Part shown: in pieces, positions 36,501 through 44,562 of the stretch
Layout of the letters: each line of letters begins with the position of its first letter
Position numbering within the stretch: position 1 is the first letter of the stretch
Assembly (NCBI GenBank): GCA_022577435.1
Contig: JAKOON010000017.1
Location: 1,297,501-1,361,500, forward strand
Length of the DNA: 64,000 nt
Source: Embiotoca jacksoni
Lineage: Eukaryota > Chordata > Actinopteri > Embiotocidae
Reading direction: 5' to 3'
Notes under the pieces: model-generated
What the model was told of the DNA's origin: nothing
Database searches by the model: none
What the model saw: the letters and a program-made list of their open reading frames with translations, nothing else
Position numbers and translations under genes: made by a program

Positions 36501-37162
36501 TCATTAAATGGGCTAACTCCCACCTATCTCTCTGACCTTTTACAACCATGTGCCCCATCGAGGTCACGCAGGTCCGCTGACCATTTGCTTCTGGTTGTCC
36601 TACAATAAAGGTTTACCCATATAAGAGATTGTGCCTTTGCTGTTGTAGCCCCTTAAGTCTGGAATGAGTTGCCTCCGCACATTAAGCTGTCCACTACACT
36701 GCCTGTTTTTAATTCTTTAAACACACCTTTGTTTCTCGGCTTTCAAGTCAGAATAAGAGTTGCTATTATTTTCTATTTCTTCTTGCGTTGTTTTCTGTTT
36801 TTTTGCAGCTGTGATTATACAGCACTTTGGCCGGCTGTTGCTGTTTTTGGATGTGCTTTATAAATAGATTGGATTTGATTTAACTTCTAAAAACAGAGAC
36901 AATAAACTCAACTACCCTCATTTACTCGAAGGAATTTATTTGCCCTCCGAAACATAAAAGGGAGCGATCAAAAATGTTTAATTACAACTTATTATATGAA
37001 CTTGGTCATTACCAAACATCTCATTTATGTGAACATGCGAAAGGGTTTATATATCCATACAAATAAATGCCCACAACCTACCTCCAAGTTAGGGGAGGTC
37101 GCAGAGAACATGTTGCTGTCCAGCTGAGGGCCTTCTGGGTGCAGGTAGTGCTCCCCGTCCAT
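1..37162 (-). CDS. sbno2: sbno2, strawberry notch homolog 2 (23 coding exons in window, 3' part beyond left edge)
   Basis: Helicase-like nuclear co-regulator of the strawberry notch family. In mammals SBNO2 is induced by IL-10/STAT3, represses NF-kB output and is needed for osteoclast fusion. Joining 23 exons with canonical GT-AG borders gives an unbroken frame of 912 codons plus 1 base. Order of parts: acidic, Ser/Thr-rich N-terminus (1-220) with TIWD near 145; an E/D-rich run at 194-206; Walker A GDGAGVGKGRT at 291-301; DECH at 401-404; SAT at 434-436; basic KRKRKPRGR at 640-648 (probable NLS) followed by an acidic Ser/Asp run; motif VI QQFGRTHRSNQ at 831-841. The N-terminus, PSKS at the exon 6/7 join and KRKRKPRGR match SBNO2 and not SBNO1. 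Human SBNO2 is about 1366 residues, so roughly a third is off the edge. The start at 37162 has a strong context (GCCATGG). I cannot say whether this is the a or b teleost copy. Confidence 0.95.
163..234 (-). CDS. sbno2: sbno2 coding exon 22 (residues 872-895)
   Basis: Acceptor CTGTAG|GGCG, donor AAG|GTAGGC, 24 codons. Encodes [20 protein letters not shown] and FENK, identical to the remembered human SBNO2 segment. Confidence 0.96.
235..1745 (-). other. sbno2 intron 21 (no further gene seen)
   Basis: Unique-looking, moderately AT-rich sequence. The open frames at 804-1238 (minus) and 1390-1662 (plus) show no recognisable domain and no splice or family support. Confidence 0.6.
1746..1858 (-). 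CDS. sbno2: sbno2 coding exon 21 (residues 834-871), motif VI
   Basis: Acceptor TTTCCAG|GTCG, donor CTG|GTAAAT, phase 1 in and 0 out. Encodes GRTHRSNQVTAPEYIFLISE and FASIVAKRLESL. The Arg residues of GRTHR are the expected ATP-contacting arginine fingers. Confidence 0.96.
2535..2582. repeat. (GT)n microsatellite
   Basis: About 24 uninterrupted GT units. Confidence 0.98.
2710..2925. repeat. dispersed teleost repeat remnant
   Basis: Contains the phrases GTGGGGAC, TTAAGGTTAGAATTAAG-like, GCATTATGTCA and GTCCCCAC followed by GT-rich sequence. From memory this combination recurs next to GT microsatellites in many fish genomes. The family name is not known to me. Confidence 0.45.
3701..3836 (-). 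CDS. sbno2: sbno2 coding exon 20 (residues 789-834)
   Basis: Acceptor CCTGCAG|TTGG, donor TTTG|GTAAGT, phase 0 in and 1 out. Encodes LVAIISEAASSGISLQADKR and [20 protein letters not shown], the start of motif V/VI. Confidence 0.96.
3946..4077 (-). CDS. sbno2: sbno2 coding exon 19 (residues 745-788)
   Basis: Acceptor CCGTAG|ATGA, donor AAG|GTCAGA, 44 codons. Encodes MTGRKGRVVRRPDGSVRYES and RFMSGEK, nearly as in human SBNO2. Confidence 0.95.
4220..4341 (-). CDS. sbno2: sbno2 coding exon 18 (residues 704-744)
   Basis: Acceptor GTTCACAG|CTAG, donor GAG|GTACGA, phase 1 in and 0 out. Encodes RIEEMKQGLLNKISDLGKEL and LNTLDELIDRFGGPDKVSE, matching the LPVNTLDELIDQLGGP block of SBNO2. Confidence 0.95.
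4574..4606. repeat. poly(A) tract of 33 (poly-T in the sbno2 transcript sense)
   Basis: Pure A33 on the plus strand, lying 11 bases from the exon 17 donor dinucleotide. Confidence 0.98.
4618..4800 (-). CDS. sbno2: sbno2 coding exon 17 (residues 643-704), NLS and acidic Ser/Asp run
   Basis: Acceptor GATCAG|GGAA, donor ACGG|GTACGG, phase 1 in and 1 out. Completes KRKRKPRGR and continues with VINITDDSSSDSDGMDTDS and NSSPDSLLDNDDVIFVN, parallel to human VIRISDDSSTESD and FNSSPESLVDDDVVIV. A run of 33 T (minus strand) starts 12 bases past the donor. Confidence 0.92.
5089..5171 (-). CDS. sbno2: sbno2 coding exon 16 (residues 615-643)
   Basis: Acceptor CCTCCAG|GGGA, donor AAAC|GTAAGT, phase 2 in and 1 out. 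Encodes GVFQSLVTKHFPSEKQRREK and ends in NKRK, the start of a bipartite-looking basic cluster. Confidence 0.9.
5821..5918 (-). CDS. sbno2: sbno2 coding exon 15 (residues 583-615)
   Basis: Acceptor CCACAG|TGCA, donor CAGA|GTGAGT, phase 0 in and 2 out. Encodes CIVIGLQSTGESRTREVLDE and FVSAAE, matching the helicase C-terminal lobe entry of SBNO2 (VVIGLQSTGEARTREVL). Confidence 0.94.
6101..6232. repeat. (AT)n microsatellites flanking a short spacer
   Basis: AT tracts at 6101-6122 and about 6211-6232 inside sbno2 intron 14. They account for the Tyr/Ile-rich open frames around them. Confidence 0.9.
6325..6501 (-). CDS. sbno2: sbno2 coding exon 14 (residues 524-582)
   Basis: Acceptor TGTCCAG|TGGG, donor AAAG|GTCAGT, 59 codons. 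Encodes WAEALQVFMRAADELGLVSR, then SLWGQFWSSHQRFFKYLCIA. SBNO1 has an extra residue in the RKSLW region, so this is SBNO2-type. Confidence 0.95.
6633..6786 (-). CDS. sbno2: sbno2 coding exon 13 (residues 472-523)
   Basis: Acceptor TCTACAG|AGGT, donor CTG|GTGAGT, phase 2 in and 0 out. Encodes [20 protein letters not shown] and RQLSFSGVSFRIEEIGL, a hallmark block of the family. Confidence 0.96.
6967..7072 (-). CDS. sbno2: sbno2 coding exon 12 (residues 437-472)
   Basis: Acceptor CTTCCAG|GTGC, donor AAAG|GTTTGT, phase 1 in and 2 out. Encodes GASEPKNMIYMSRLGIWGEG and FRAFDDFLHAIEKR, almost identical to the human segment. Confidence 0.96.
7141..7211. repeat. (GT)n microsatellite next to exon 11 donor
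   Basis: About 35 GT units; CA in the transcribed sense, starting about 20 bases from the donor at 7231. Confidence 0.98.
7232..7349 (-). CDS. sbno2: sbno2 coding exon 11 (residues 398-437), DECH box
   Basis: Acceptor ATTATAG|ATTA, donor ACAG|GTACGC, phase 0 in and 1 out. Contains IIFDECHKAKN (motif II, DECH at 401-404) and VVYASAT (motif III). A 71-bp CA tract (minus strand) starts about 21 bases past its donor. Confidence 0.97.
7503..7646 (-). CDS. sbno2: sbno2 coding exon 10 (residues 350-397)
   Basis: Acceptor ATGGCAG|ATAA, donor GTT|GTATCC, 48 codons. Encodes IKYGDTATSEGVLFATYSAL and then GESQAGGQHRTR. The KYGDT.TSEGVLFATYSALIGESQ block is SBNO2-type. Confidence 0.95.
7790..7880 (-). 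CDS. sbno2: sbno2 coding exon 9 (residues 319-349)
   Basis: Acceptor CCCTCAG|GTTC, donor AAG|GTGAGT, phase 2 in and 0 out. Encodes WFSISNDLKFDAERDLKD...HALNK, the SNDL(K)xDAERDL block of strawberry notch proteins. Confidence 0.95.
8076..8209 (-). CDS. sbno2: sbno2 coding exon 8 (residues 275-319), Walker A
   Basis: Acceptor CCTTAG|CAAC, donor TTTG|GTAAGA, phase 0 in and 2 out. Carries AGFLIGDGAGVGKGRTVAG, the ATP-binding P-loop, with the Lys of GK at residue 298. Confidence 0.97.
8352..8512 (-). CDS. sbno2: sbno2 coding exon 7 (residues 221-274)
   Basis: Acceptor ACTTCAG|CCAC, donor CAG|GTACAC, phase 1 in and 0 out. Encodes HPDIVVETNTLSSVPPPDIT and then SGLLSALQLEAIIYACQ, which leads into the helicase core. 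Confidence 0.95.
8656..8761 (-). CDS. sbno2: sbno2 coding exon 6 (residues 186-221), acidic run
   Basis: Acceptor TTTCCAG|CCTC, donor AAAT|GTAGGT, phase 0 in and 1 out. Encodes a Glu-rich run (EEEEDAEEEE) followed by ELGHVDTYAEYKPSK, matching ELGHTETYADYVPSK of human SBNO2. Confidence 0.92.
8762..9525 (-). other. sbno2 intron 5
   Basis: No gene or clear repeat seen. The small frame at 9279-9467 has no recognisable features. Confidence 0.6.
9526..9609 (-). CDS. sbno2: sbno2 coding exon 5 (residues 158-185)
   Basis: Encodes NGTSRFQGLASLDDITAIIS...GGFQ, 28 codons, phase 0 at both ends, donor CAG|GTAGCC. The acceptor is a tandem CAGCAG; using the upstream AG adds one Gln (exon from 9612). Confidence 0.85.
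10095..10304. repeat. decayed minisatellite, four units of about 53 bp
   Basis: Units begin with TTTAC(A/C) at 10095, 10148, 10201 and 10252. Each continues with a (A/C)(A/G)(A/T)GT(T/C) stretch, then GCCTCA/CCTCA, a GCAG or GAG, an ATTGATA-like segment and a variable tail. Spacings are 53, 53 and 51 bp. Lies in sbno2 intron 4-5 (between coding exons 4 and 5). Confidence 0.8.
10668..10844 (-). CDS. sbno2: sbno2 coding exon 4 (residues 99-157)
   Basis: Acceptor TCTTCAG|GACC, donor GAG|GTCAGT, 59 whole codons. Encodes DLSCIDDLSTNSLFSSPADSL and then VPTIWDVN. It aligns with the FEDFSNISIFSSSVDSL and VSTIWDDN segments of human SBNO2, the best N-terminal evidence for SBNO2 over SBNO1. Confidence 0.9.
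11294..11382. repeat. (GT)n microsatellite
   Basis: About 44 GT units. Confidence 0.98.
11670..11690. repeat. (TA)n short microsatellite
   Basis: About 10 TA units following a GCGTGCGTG stretch. Confidence 0.9.
11835..12258. mobile_element. foldback (inverted-repeat) non-autonomous element, degraded
   Basis: The left arm (about 11835-11960) reads GGAAGGTTTCACATTTTGG, then GTACAGTATGTATGAATCTA and GGCTAACTTAGCATAAA. The right arm (about 12100-12258) carries the same elements in reverse complement: TTTGGACAGAGCC, GCTGCTAACAGAAGATTCAT, TTTAGTACA, then CTCCCAGCAAGAGA. From memory this is a very common percomorph repeat whose intact copies contain GTTAGCTTAGCATAAAGACTGG and CTCTGTCCAAAG. No transposase frame. 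Confidence 0.6.
13886..13908. repeat. (TC)n microsatellite
   Basis: About 11 TC units, giving the Arg/Glu-rich frames on the other strand. Confidence 0.9.
16070..16180 (+). mobile_element. Tc1/mariner-derived fragment, copy 1
   Basis: Shares with 17996-18110 the core ATCAATATTTGGTCTGAC, CCCTGTGCCTTT and AAACTAAATTGTTCGAACAT in the same order and orientation. The TIRs are not seen here, so this is a truncated copy. Confidence 0.6.
16346..16436. repeat. (GT)n microsatellite
   Basis: About 45 GT units. Confidence 0.98.
17904..18177 (+). mobile_element. Tc1/mariner-derived MITE with imperfect TIRs
   Basis: 274 bp. Left end ACTGTGCAGAGGTTTTAGGC (17904-) and right end AGTGCCTAAAACTTTGCGCA followed by ATACTGT (to 18177) are imperfect inverted repeats. 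Subterminal ATCAATATTTGGTCTGAC resembles the ends of a fish Tc1-like element that finishes with CACAGTACTGTA (memory). The transposase region is missing: an internal deletion derivative. Confidence 0.7.
22125..22183. repeat. pure polypurine tract, G-run rich
   Basis: 59 consecutive A/G bases with many GGGG and GGG runs on the plus strand; polypyrimidine in the sbno2 pre-mRNA sense. Could form triplex or G-quadruplex structures. Confidence 0.9.
22935..24222. mobile_element. GC-rich two-unit dispersed repeat, unclassified
   Basis: Unit A begins near 22968 (GGGCGCTACGACTATGA) and unit B near 23568 (GGGGGCGCTATGACTGTGAG). Both continue with GAACATT and TCTTCAGGGCGGG. TCATGGCGAG/CACGGCGAG and a CCAT(C/T)GAC-like segment recur at about 23094, 23385 and 23679; GGGGGCGCT with GAGCCG recurs at 23247 and 24000. 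It ends in CAATAGGGCTTTCGCACCGT and CGGTGCTCAGGCCCT. From memory this end is widespread in fish genomes. No transposase or reverse transcriptase frame is seen. Confidence 0.65.
24580..24777. repeat. opposed GT and CA microsatellites
   Basis: A GT tract at 24580-24615 is followed 66 bp later by a GCAC/CA tract at 24682-24777. The two are largely reverse complements and could fold back. Confidence 0.95.
25030..25051. repeat. poly(T) tract of 22
   Basis: Pure T22, followed by further A/T-rich sequence. Confidence 0.95.
27545..27579. repeat. A28 followed by G7
   Basis: Twenty-eight A then seven G. May be the tail of an old retroposed copy or simple sequence; no element body was recognised upstream. 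Confidence 0.9.
29970..30093 (-). CDS. sbno2: sbno2 coding exon 3 (residues 57-98)
   Basis: Acceptor TTCTAG|GCAAT, donor CAG|GTTGGT, phase 2 in and 0 out. Encodes a Thr/Pro- and Met-rich piece (TTTPTPDMHMDMYTGLPDVDFSS). Low conservation is expected in this disordered N-terminal region. Confidence 0.8.
30094..35410 (-). other. sbno2 intron between coding exons 2 and 3
   Basis: 5.3 kb, AT-rich, with a short (AAAT)n at 35106-35124. No gene, clear element or extra in-frame exon recognised. Confidence 0.6.
35411..35499 (-). CDS. sbno2: sbno2 coding exon 2 (residues 28-57)
   Basis: Acceptor TTTTAG|AGTTC, donor ACCA|GTAAGT, phase 0 in and 2 out. Encodes SSIYASSGSWGPFSQQAG...IHCPMQSGNQ. The HCP resembles the HCPYW segment of human SBNO2. 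Confidence 0.8.
35500..37081 (-). other. sbno2 intron between coding exons 1 and 2
   Basis: 1.6 kb; its middle is filled by the L2-like LINE fragment, and the rest holds nothing recognisable. Confidence 0.65.
36185..36885 (+). mobile_element. L2-like LINE, internally deleted 3' fragment
   Basis: Plus-strand translation gives GPALGWFRSYLSDQ (reverse transcriptase region), then after a deletion LDYCKALYVVVNP, ALHWLPVCFRIDFKILLFAS and SLNGLTPTYLSDLLQPCAPS with RSADHLLLVV. These are C-terminal signatures of fish L2-type LINEs. Frameshifts and stops break it. It ends with GTGCTTTATAAATAGATTGG and TTTGATT, the typical L2-like tail. Antisense to sbno2. Confidence 0.8.
37082..37162 (-). CDS. sbno2: sbno2 coding exon 1 (residues 1-27)
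   Basis: Encodes MDGEHYLHPEG...SPNLE and ends at donor GAG|GTAGGT in phase 0. The exon body starts at 37170 after CCCCTCAG, giving 8 bases of 5' UTR. Similar in position to human SBNO2, whose short first segment also leads into an AMD start. Confidence 0.85.
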
Positions 37163-39070
37163 GGCCAGTGCTGAGGGGAGGGTGGGCATCAGACCGCAGC
37201 TTCACACATGACCACCAGCTTACTTCGACAATACACCCTCCGACCGCCACCAACGCGCTGGCTATGTATGAGATAGTACTTTTAACACGGGCGACTGCTC
37301 TCCATGACCTGAAGAAGGGAAGGGAGTGGAGATGGAGTGGACGGAGAGAAGGATGAAGAGACATCAGAAGAGCTGCAAAGGCACACGGGAAAGTACACAA
37401 GTCATTGAAATTTAGCAAATCACAATTCAATGGCTATTTTAATTCATACTCGGGAAGCAAAACTAGAAATACAACACTGACATGAAGTTAAAAGTGTGAC
37501 TAATCTCACTTCTTTAAGACCACTTCCTTTTCAAAACTTTGGAACAATGTCCATTTGCAATGGCCTCATCATGGAATGCACTGAGAGCTGCCATGTACAT
37601 TCTTTGAAAACATTTAAAATTTACCAAACACCACACATACAACAAGTAAAGTTGTAAACAAGAGGTCTTTGGAAAAGCAATAAGTCCAGTATAGAAATAT
37701 AAAAAAATATAAACATATAAACAGGTACACTTCATATAAGAAGACATAAAAGGATATTTAGACTAAAAACATACAATAATAAAACACTAAAAAAATGTGT
37801 CATATGTAGCTTATTAATCAAACAATTGGCCTTTCATTTCAAGACTGATTCTAGCTTCCTTTGTCACCACACAACCTGAATTCAGATTTTATTCATAATG
37901 CAGTTTGAGCTCATATTTATTGATTGACAGGCCTCATTAGCTGGCTGTCATTCGACATCACTCAAGGTTCCACAATCGTTAGAGAACCAATTAAAACCAT
38001 GGCAAGAGGTCCACGACAGTGCGAATCGTATGGGACAAAGATGCTGCACAATACCAAGCGCTTTCACAAAGCTAAAGCGTAATCGGGCGTTAAGCAGCGT
38101 AGTGTGGAGACACAAGACCCTCTCTGTCACCAGCCACTATCTGCACACAGGCAGATGGCTTCCTGCAATGCTACCAAGCTTCTAACTCCAGTCTATCTTC
38201 TGTATACACACACTCACGCACACACACACGCGCACACACACAGAGTGTATTTGTCTTGTTGAACGGCTATTTTATATTTTCTGCATTAGCGTGTCATTGG
38301 GAATATATTCGATTTTCACACATTCCTTTTGAAAATAGTGAAATATTACAGTGAAAGAAAGAGAGAAAATAATAACGTAGTTTGTGGGCAGCCAGGTATT
38401 TCCAGGTGTGCTGTATAAGCATATTATTTAATATACTTAAAATGTTATGGAGCAGTTATCTGTCCGTTTAGATTTACAACCCAGATTCCCCCTTCAATCT
38501 GTCTGAATTAATTAGACCCACTCTCTTATAATTAGGAAAGTGATATGATTTCGTACAGAGCCCAAATAACAGAGTTAAAAGCTAGCAGTTAGTATTTCTG
38601 CTGCCCAACACTTTGATGAAAGTACTAATTGGAATAATGTGTATGAAGTCAGCTTTAGCTCACTGCTGGTATGCTTGACAACAGATGTGCTTCTTCTCTC
38701 TGATATTGAAACACAACCTATAAACTACTGGTTCAACAAACATTATAGAAACAAAATATGAAACATAACTGCGTTACTTCCAGACCAAAAATGTACAAAA
38801 ATATCTCACCAGTTTGACAACCGAATCAATCCAATCATTCAGCGCTTTACGATGCCGTTCTGTGAAACATCAGTAACACTCCCTTGCCCCAAACTAATCA
38901 AACTGTCACCCTCCTCTCCTTTGGCCCTTCCATCGTTCCTTCCTCCAGTTTGCCCCCAATCTGGAACACAGTCCAGACGTGTTCACAGGGGACAAAGCTG
39001 AGGTAATAAATCCTAATAGAGTTCATGAGGGTCTAAATAAGAGGGCCTTTGTATGTCTGTGTGTGCGCGA

Positions 39071-39074
<4 letters not shown>

Positions 39075-39128
<54 letters not shown>
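39075..39128. repeat. (GA)n microsatellite
   Basis: 27 GA units. Confidence 0.98.
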
Positions 39129-39132
<4 letters not shown>

Positions 39133-40994
39133 ACCCAACATATTCACTTGCATAGCCAATGCACAAAGCAAGGCCATTTTTGCCTCAGGCTGCCAGTGTG
39201 ATACTGTCTGGATAAGAGTGAAACAAATGTGGGGAAGCCCATTGCAAAGAACCAACTCTGGCAAATTTTCTAGGCAGGAGGTCTGAAGCAAAAGGATATT
39301 AGATATTTTCCTGAATATGTATGACCTGCTTCCAGCCTACAAAATCCAGATGAAAGCAGAGACGGGAAGGCAACGCAGCTAAGGGTGGTCAGGGACTGTG
39401 TACTCAGCGCCTTATGTGGCCCTGTTGGTACAAATGTACTCAATGTAACATCGTTTAGGACACTGCAGATTTTGATGTATTGAAGGTTTTCAAGCATCGA
39501 GCCAATTTAGGTCACAGAGATAAAAAAAAAAAAAAAAAAAATGTCAAAGTATTCTTATACCCGTTTCAGTGTAACATGCAGGCTACAGGCCGCTATGATC
39601 TGACCAGGTGAACACGCCGTATTCAACCCTCCCTTCGCCTTATTTCACCTGAGTCTTACACCGATTCAATTTCACTTAGGCAACATTCATGTAATGGACT
39701 AAACACTATAAAAAGAAAAAAAAAAAGAACAGAAAGGCAGAAAAAAGGGGAAAATATTTGATAATGTCATTCTACTGAATTCTGTGGTTTGGCAGTGATG
39801 TCTCTGAAACTTAATTTACATTTCTGTCTTTCGTTTTCTCTAGAACCAAGTTTTTGGTATTAAAGGGGTATTTGAGAGATTTTACCTCAACAACTAATCA
39901 GTGTATGTCAAAGTCAGAATATGTGACTGCCCAGAAGAGCTGAAAAGACTTTTCCCGATTGGCCTCAGCCGGCAGGCATCTTTCAGTCCGCCACCCTCTT
40001 CGCCCTCAAACCGCAGTCGATGACCACCATCGCTTCTCCTCACCGTTTCAAAAGGCCAAAATGCTTCTTGTCGAACACAGTGATTAATAAAGAGCAAATC
40101 TGCCTATGTCTTCCCCATAATGCCCTCGTTCCCCCAACCACGTCACCAAACAGTACCATGCCAGTTACTGTCTCTTAGCAACAGAAAAATGTCTTTTACT
40201 GTCCCCTGTTCCCCAACCCCCAGCCCTCCAGCGAGTCTCTGAGGAAAATCGATACTGATCATTGTAGGAGTGGTCCCAGATATTCCCCTTCCTGTAAAGC
40301 CTCTCATTACCGGAAAACAGCAACACCCCCTGCTACTCCTAACTTCTACCGAGAGGAAGAGGGACGCGATGGAGAAAGCTATCGGTAGGAAGAACATTGG
40401 CAGTATGTGAGAAAGAAAACAATAAATAAAATCCTACTGCAGAATGAGAGACAACAAGTCCATTCAACAACAAAAAAAAACGCACACAGGTGATGTTATG
40501 GCATAATCCTGCTTGGTTTTTTAAAAATCTCTCTACTTAGTCAGTATTTGGATTAATAGTCTGTATTAGGAGAAAGCACCTAAGGAACCTATTGAACCAT
40601 AATTATAGAGACCCAGACAACCACAGCATACATGCTATTGAGACATGAAGGTGAATGGGTAAACCATTGAGAAGAATAAACAGCACAAACGCATGCAATA
40701 TGAACTATAACGTTTCAGGACCTGCTCGAATACCCAATTACACTAAAAGAACTACAGGATCAAATAAAATCACTCAAAAACAAGAAAGGGTTAGATGAGG
40801 ATGCCGCTTGAGTGAAACCCTCTTCTGCATTTACATAAACGAACGGTTTGCTGCGCTCGGCATCGGCCGGACAGTCAAGGGAGCCAAATGCCTACCGTTT
40901 GATCCGGTGCTCCTGTTTCCGGCTAAGAACGACAACAGCACCTTGATATCCGTGCACTCTATTTGCACTGTCCACCAACATCTTTAAATACCTT

Positions 40995-41054
40995 TTTTTT
41001 TTTAATATATTTATATATATATAATTTTTTAAATATTTTACATGAGTTTTATAT

Positions 41055-41087
<33 letters not shown>

Positions 41088-41122
41088 CACTTATTTGTGT
41101 ATGTGTATGTGTATATATATAT
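40995..41122. repeat. AT-rich microsatellite cluster
   Basis: TA tracts at about 41060-41087 and 41113-41124 in almost pure A/T sequence. Confidence 0.9.
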
Positions 41123-41860
41123 ATTCCTATACATGTTTCAGAAAGACAGAAAGATTTCGGCAGTGTAATCTCATAAATCTGTTAATTATGTCAAAGGTTA
41201 CTGCTGGTTTTGTGCAGCCACCCCCACTCCCCACCCTCCATCCCCCCACCCTCCCCTCCTTTGTGCATCTCCCCCTCTATCGCTCTCCCTGGGTGGCCTG
41301 ATGCAAGAGCTTACTGCAGGCAGGTCGGGGCCATTATTTGTAAAATCTTTCAAAACTGAAACAACCCCACACACTATTGACTGAACATATCATGGCAAAA
41401 GGGCAGGACACATGGAGATCAAATGAATTCAAACAGTCACAGTGTTTCCAGTGCCATGACCATTTGTGGTTCCCCTCAGCTGTGCGAGTCACTGCGCCTG
41501 CCAGCCAGCTTGAAATTTAACGAGCAGCTTGCCCCTGTCCCTTTAAAAACACACGACGTGTGCTGTTAGCTGCGGCACCCAACATGTGCTCGCAAGCACA
41601 ACAGGTAAGAGGTAGAAGGCAGTGCCAGGTACAGAGGCCTGCCTAATTGTGTGCTGGTGGCCTTTACTATCAGCAGCTGCCAGAGCACATGGGGATCATC
41701 CTGGGAAGTGTGACTTCCTTAAGCTACTAAGTCACGATTAAGACTCACGAGGAGAACCACCACGCTGCCTGGCGCGTGTGCCATCTCACTTCACAAATGT
41801 ACCCAGCACGCACACATATGATGGAATAAGTCACGGTACCTTTAAGGCATTCTGATTATA

Positions 41861-41900
41861 AAAGAGTGACATGTACACATTGGTGCACATGTCACTCTTT
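41861..41900. repeat. short hairpin, 18-bp arms
   Basis: Arms 41861-41878 (AAAGAGTGACATGTACAC) and 41883-41900 are reverse complements except one position (41875/41886), around a 4-base loop ATTG. Confidence 0.9.
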
Positions 41901-42563
41901 ACATCCAGCAGCAAGACCACTGGTAAAAGGAAATATAAGACAAGCAGAAAATTATGATTTTTGTTCTTTAGTGGCCACCAGTCCTCATTTTGCGTCTGAC
42001 CTACAGCATAATAATCAAGATTCATTCTTTAAACCTGATCCTTCTATACTGTGACCTCATCATCACCTCTCACAGGTATTCCTTAACTCTCAGTCTCACC
42101 CATTTGATCTTTTCTTTTGGTCACTACGGTTTCCTTTTCAAGGTATTGAGAAGATCCTTCAACACTTCATCTGCATTATCCTCATTTTCAAAACCAGGCC
42201 CATGCAGCTCAACAGGTGTGCACAGCAGACATATTCTATCCAGCTTTTTCATTTCCATTTAAATTCCGAATTTATGTGCGACACTGATCGAAAACCTCAA
42301 CTCAAGTCTACTGTTCAAGCACTGTTGCGAGTATATTTGTTTTATAAGTCTGTCAAATGCTGTATGGGCTCCGTCAAGTTCACGGCAATACAGGCTGAAC
42401 AAGCGCGGCGCAGCTGCTGCTGCTGCTGCTGTTTTTGCCCGTCTGTGGTCACTGGTCACAAGTCTGAGCAGAAATGACAGGAGAAGTGATTCAAAAAAGA
42501 TTGGGAGAGAGACAGCGTGATGTAGTAACCAGGGTTATATGAAACAACGGGCTCCTCAGCACA

Positions 42564-42566
<3 letters not shown>

Positions 42567-42657
<91 letters not shown>
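42567..42657. repeat. (CA)n microsatellite
   Basis: About 45 CA units. Confidence 0.98.
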
Positions 42658-42661
<4 letters not shown>

Positions 42662-44562
42662 CGCCTCTGGCCTTTTCTATATAGGACCAAGGCAACCAGA
42701 CTGACAGGGACACCAAACAACTACAAATGGTGTGGCTGAAAGAGACATGTTGGGTGTCTTGACATTTTGGTCTCTTGTCGTCACTGTGTGTCATCTTTGA
42801 GGTCGGTGTGTTCATTTTATGTTTCTTTCGGGAACATTTTGAAAGTGAAACTCTGGAGCCTGTGCGTTTAAACGGCCAAGTAGGCCATGAAAGTGACACA
42901 ACTGCACATTCAGTATCCCTGCATGCACTGCAATGATGTAAGCATACATACTTTTCTCATGTGACGGCGCTCTGTGGGCATCCGTCACTCCCTCTCCAGT
43001 CATGTCTTTCCTACTAACAAGACAGCTGGCAAAAACCATTCAATCCAATGCACAACACTCACTCATCACCAATCCGAGTCCATCAACAACGCCAGTAATC
43101 AGGTTAGAAATGATCAGGGCCCAGCTGCGTTACACCAGAGCAGCAAGGGGGCTGTTAGCTGGTTATGATTGCCCTGACTGGCTGGATTCATTAGCTACTG
43201 TGATGAAATATTCATAAAAGGAACAAGTTACTTCCCAGGGAAACAGAGGGCCCCATCATTCAAAACAGCCTACATTATTAATCAGCACCTTTTTTTTGAC
43301 ACAAAGGGTTTATACTTACCAGTGTGTGCACATGCGCGCGCACGTGGCATATACATTGAAGGACATTGACATTAGTTACCTATCTGTCCCTGTTCCCCTC
43401 CTCAGAACCGAATTTCCACTCAGTCCAACAGTCTTTGCCATAGAGGGGCTGTGAAGAGCCCATTAAACGAGTAGGACACTGGACAGAGAATAATGATCGA
43501 ATGACTGTGTAACTGAATCTGCTGTCTTATCAAAAGCCGGGAAATGGAAACAAATTTGGTTTTAAGAGTCTGTTGTTATTGCATTTCCCCCCATTGAAAT
43601 ATTTATCAAAGAGTCTCTCTGGACTGGGGCAGCACAGAGGGCCACACTGAACAAACAGGCAGTTATTTTAATTATTTGGTCTAACAGGGTTCAAAGATTT
43701 AGGGACTTGCGAGTGACTAACGATTATACCTAATTAAATCTTCATCGAGCCGTTCCAAGTGGCTATTCAGCACCATTTTACTATCATAATGAATATCGTT
43801 GTGCCCACACACACCAGCTGAAGGAGACATTAAAGTAATTTATCCATAAGGCATGAACTTAATTGAGCTCTTGTGGTTCAGAGGATGGCTTTGTTGTAGG
43901 AAATAAAAAAATTTAAAAAAAAAACGTGCAGCTAGGGGGGAAATGCCCAGAGAGCTAAGACGAAAGAACGGTGAAGATTCTGACTACAAGGAAGTACAAA
44001 GAGCAAAGAGGGAGAAAAACATTGAAAACAATGGTTTACAGTGGCTTGATGACACTCATTTAGGAGCAAATCCCTCTACTCCTACCACCAGCACCCACCA
44101 GAAATAGATCAAAGGCTGACTAGATCAAAGAGAGAACGATCCACTTAGCTGCCTCTTTGCCCCGTTTTCCTCCATCATCTAATTCCCCCAGAATGGAAGA
44201 ATGATGACACGCGCTCGCAGTGTGCAGCTCTTCAGCCTTCATTGCTCTGGGCTAACGAGTTAGGTGAACAGACAGTGGCATGTTTGAACTTTAACAAATT
44301 TGCAAGAGTTTTGTTTTCTCACTCGTATGCAAAGTCTGTGTACTTTTTCACACATGTATCTGTCTGCGCCGATGTAAGGTATTATTGTTTGTCGCCTTTT
44401 TAAGTTTTGCATGACAGTCACAGAATGATGTTATAGAAATACAAAAACTCAAACTCATTTGGGGCTCAAATGACACGATTGTTTTTTTCAAAACCAATCG
44501 AATATTATCATTTGACTTGTAAGTGGAGTGAATAATACATCTGATGGAAAAAAAAGAAAAGA

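Noticed and set aside
40893..40921. Possible 29-base minus-strand exon (TTCTTAG|CCGG to AACG|GTAGGC) in a GC-richer patch
   Set aside because: Splice-like signals only; no ATG, no similarity, and it is not needed to join the known exons. It could be an alternative 5' UTR exon.
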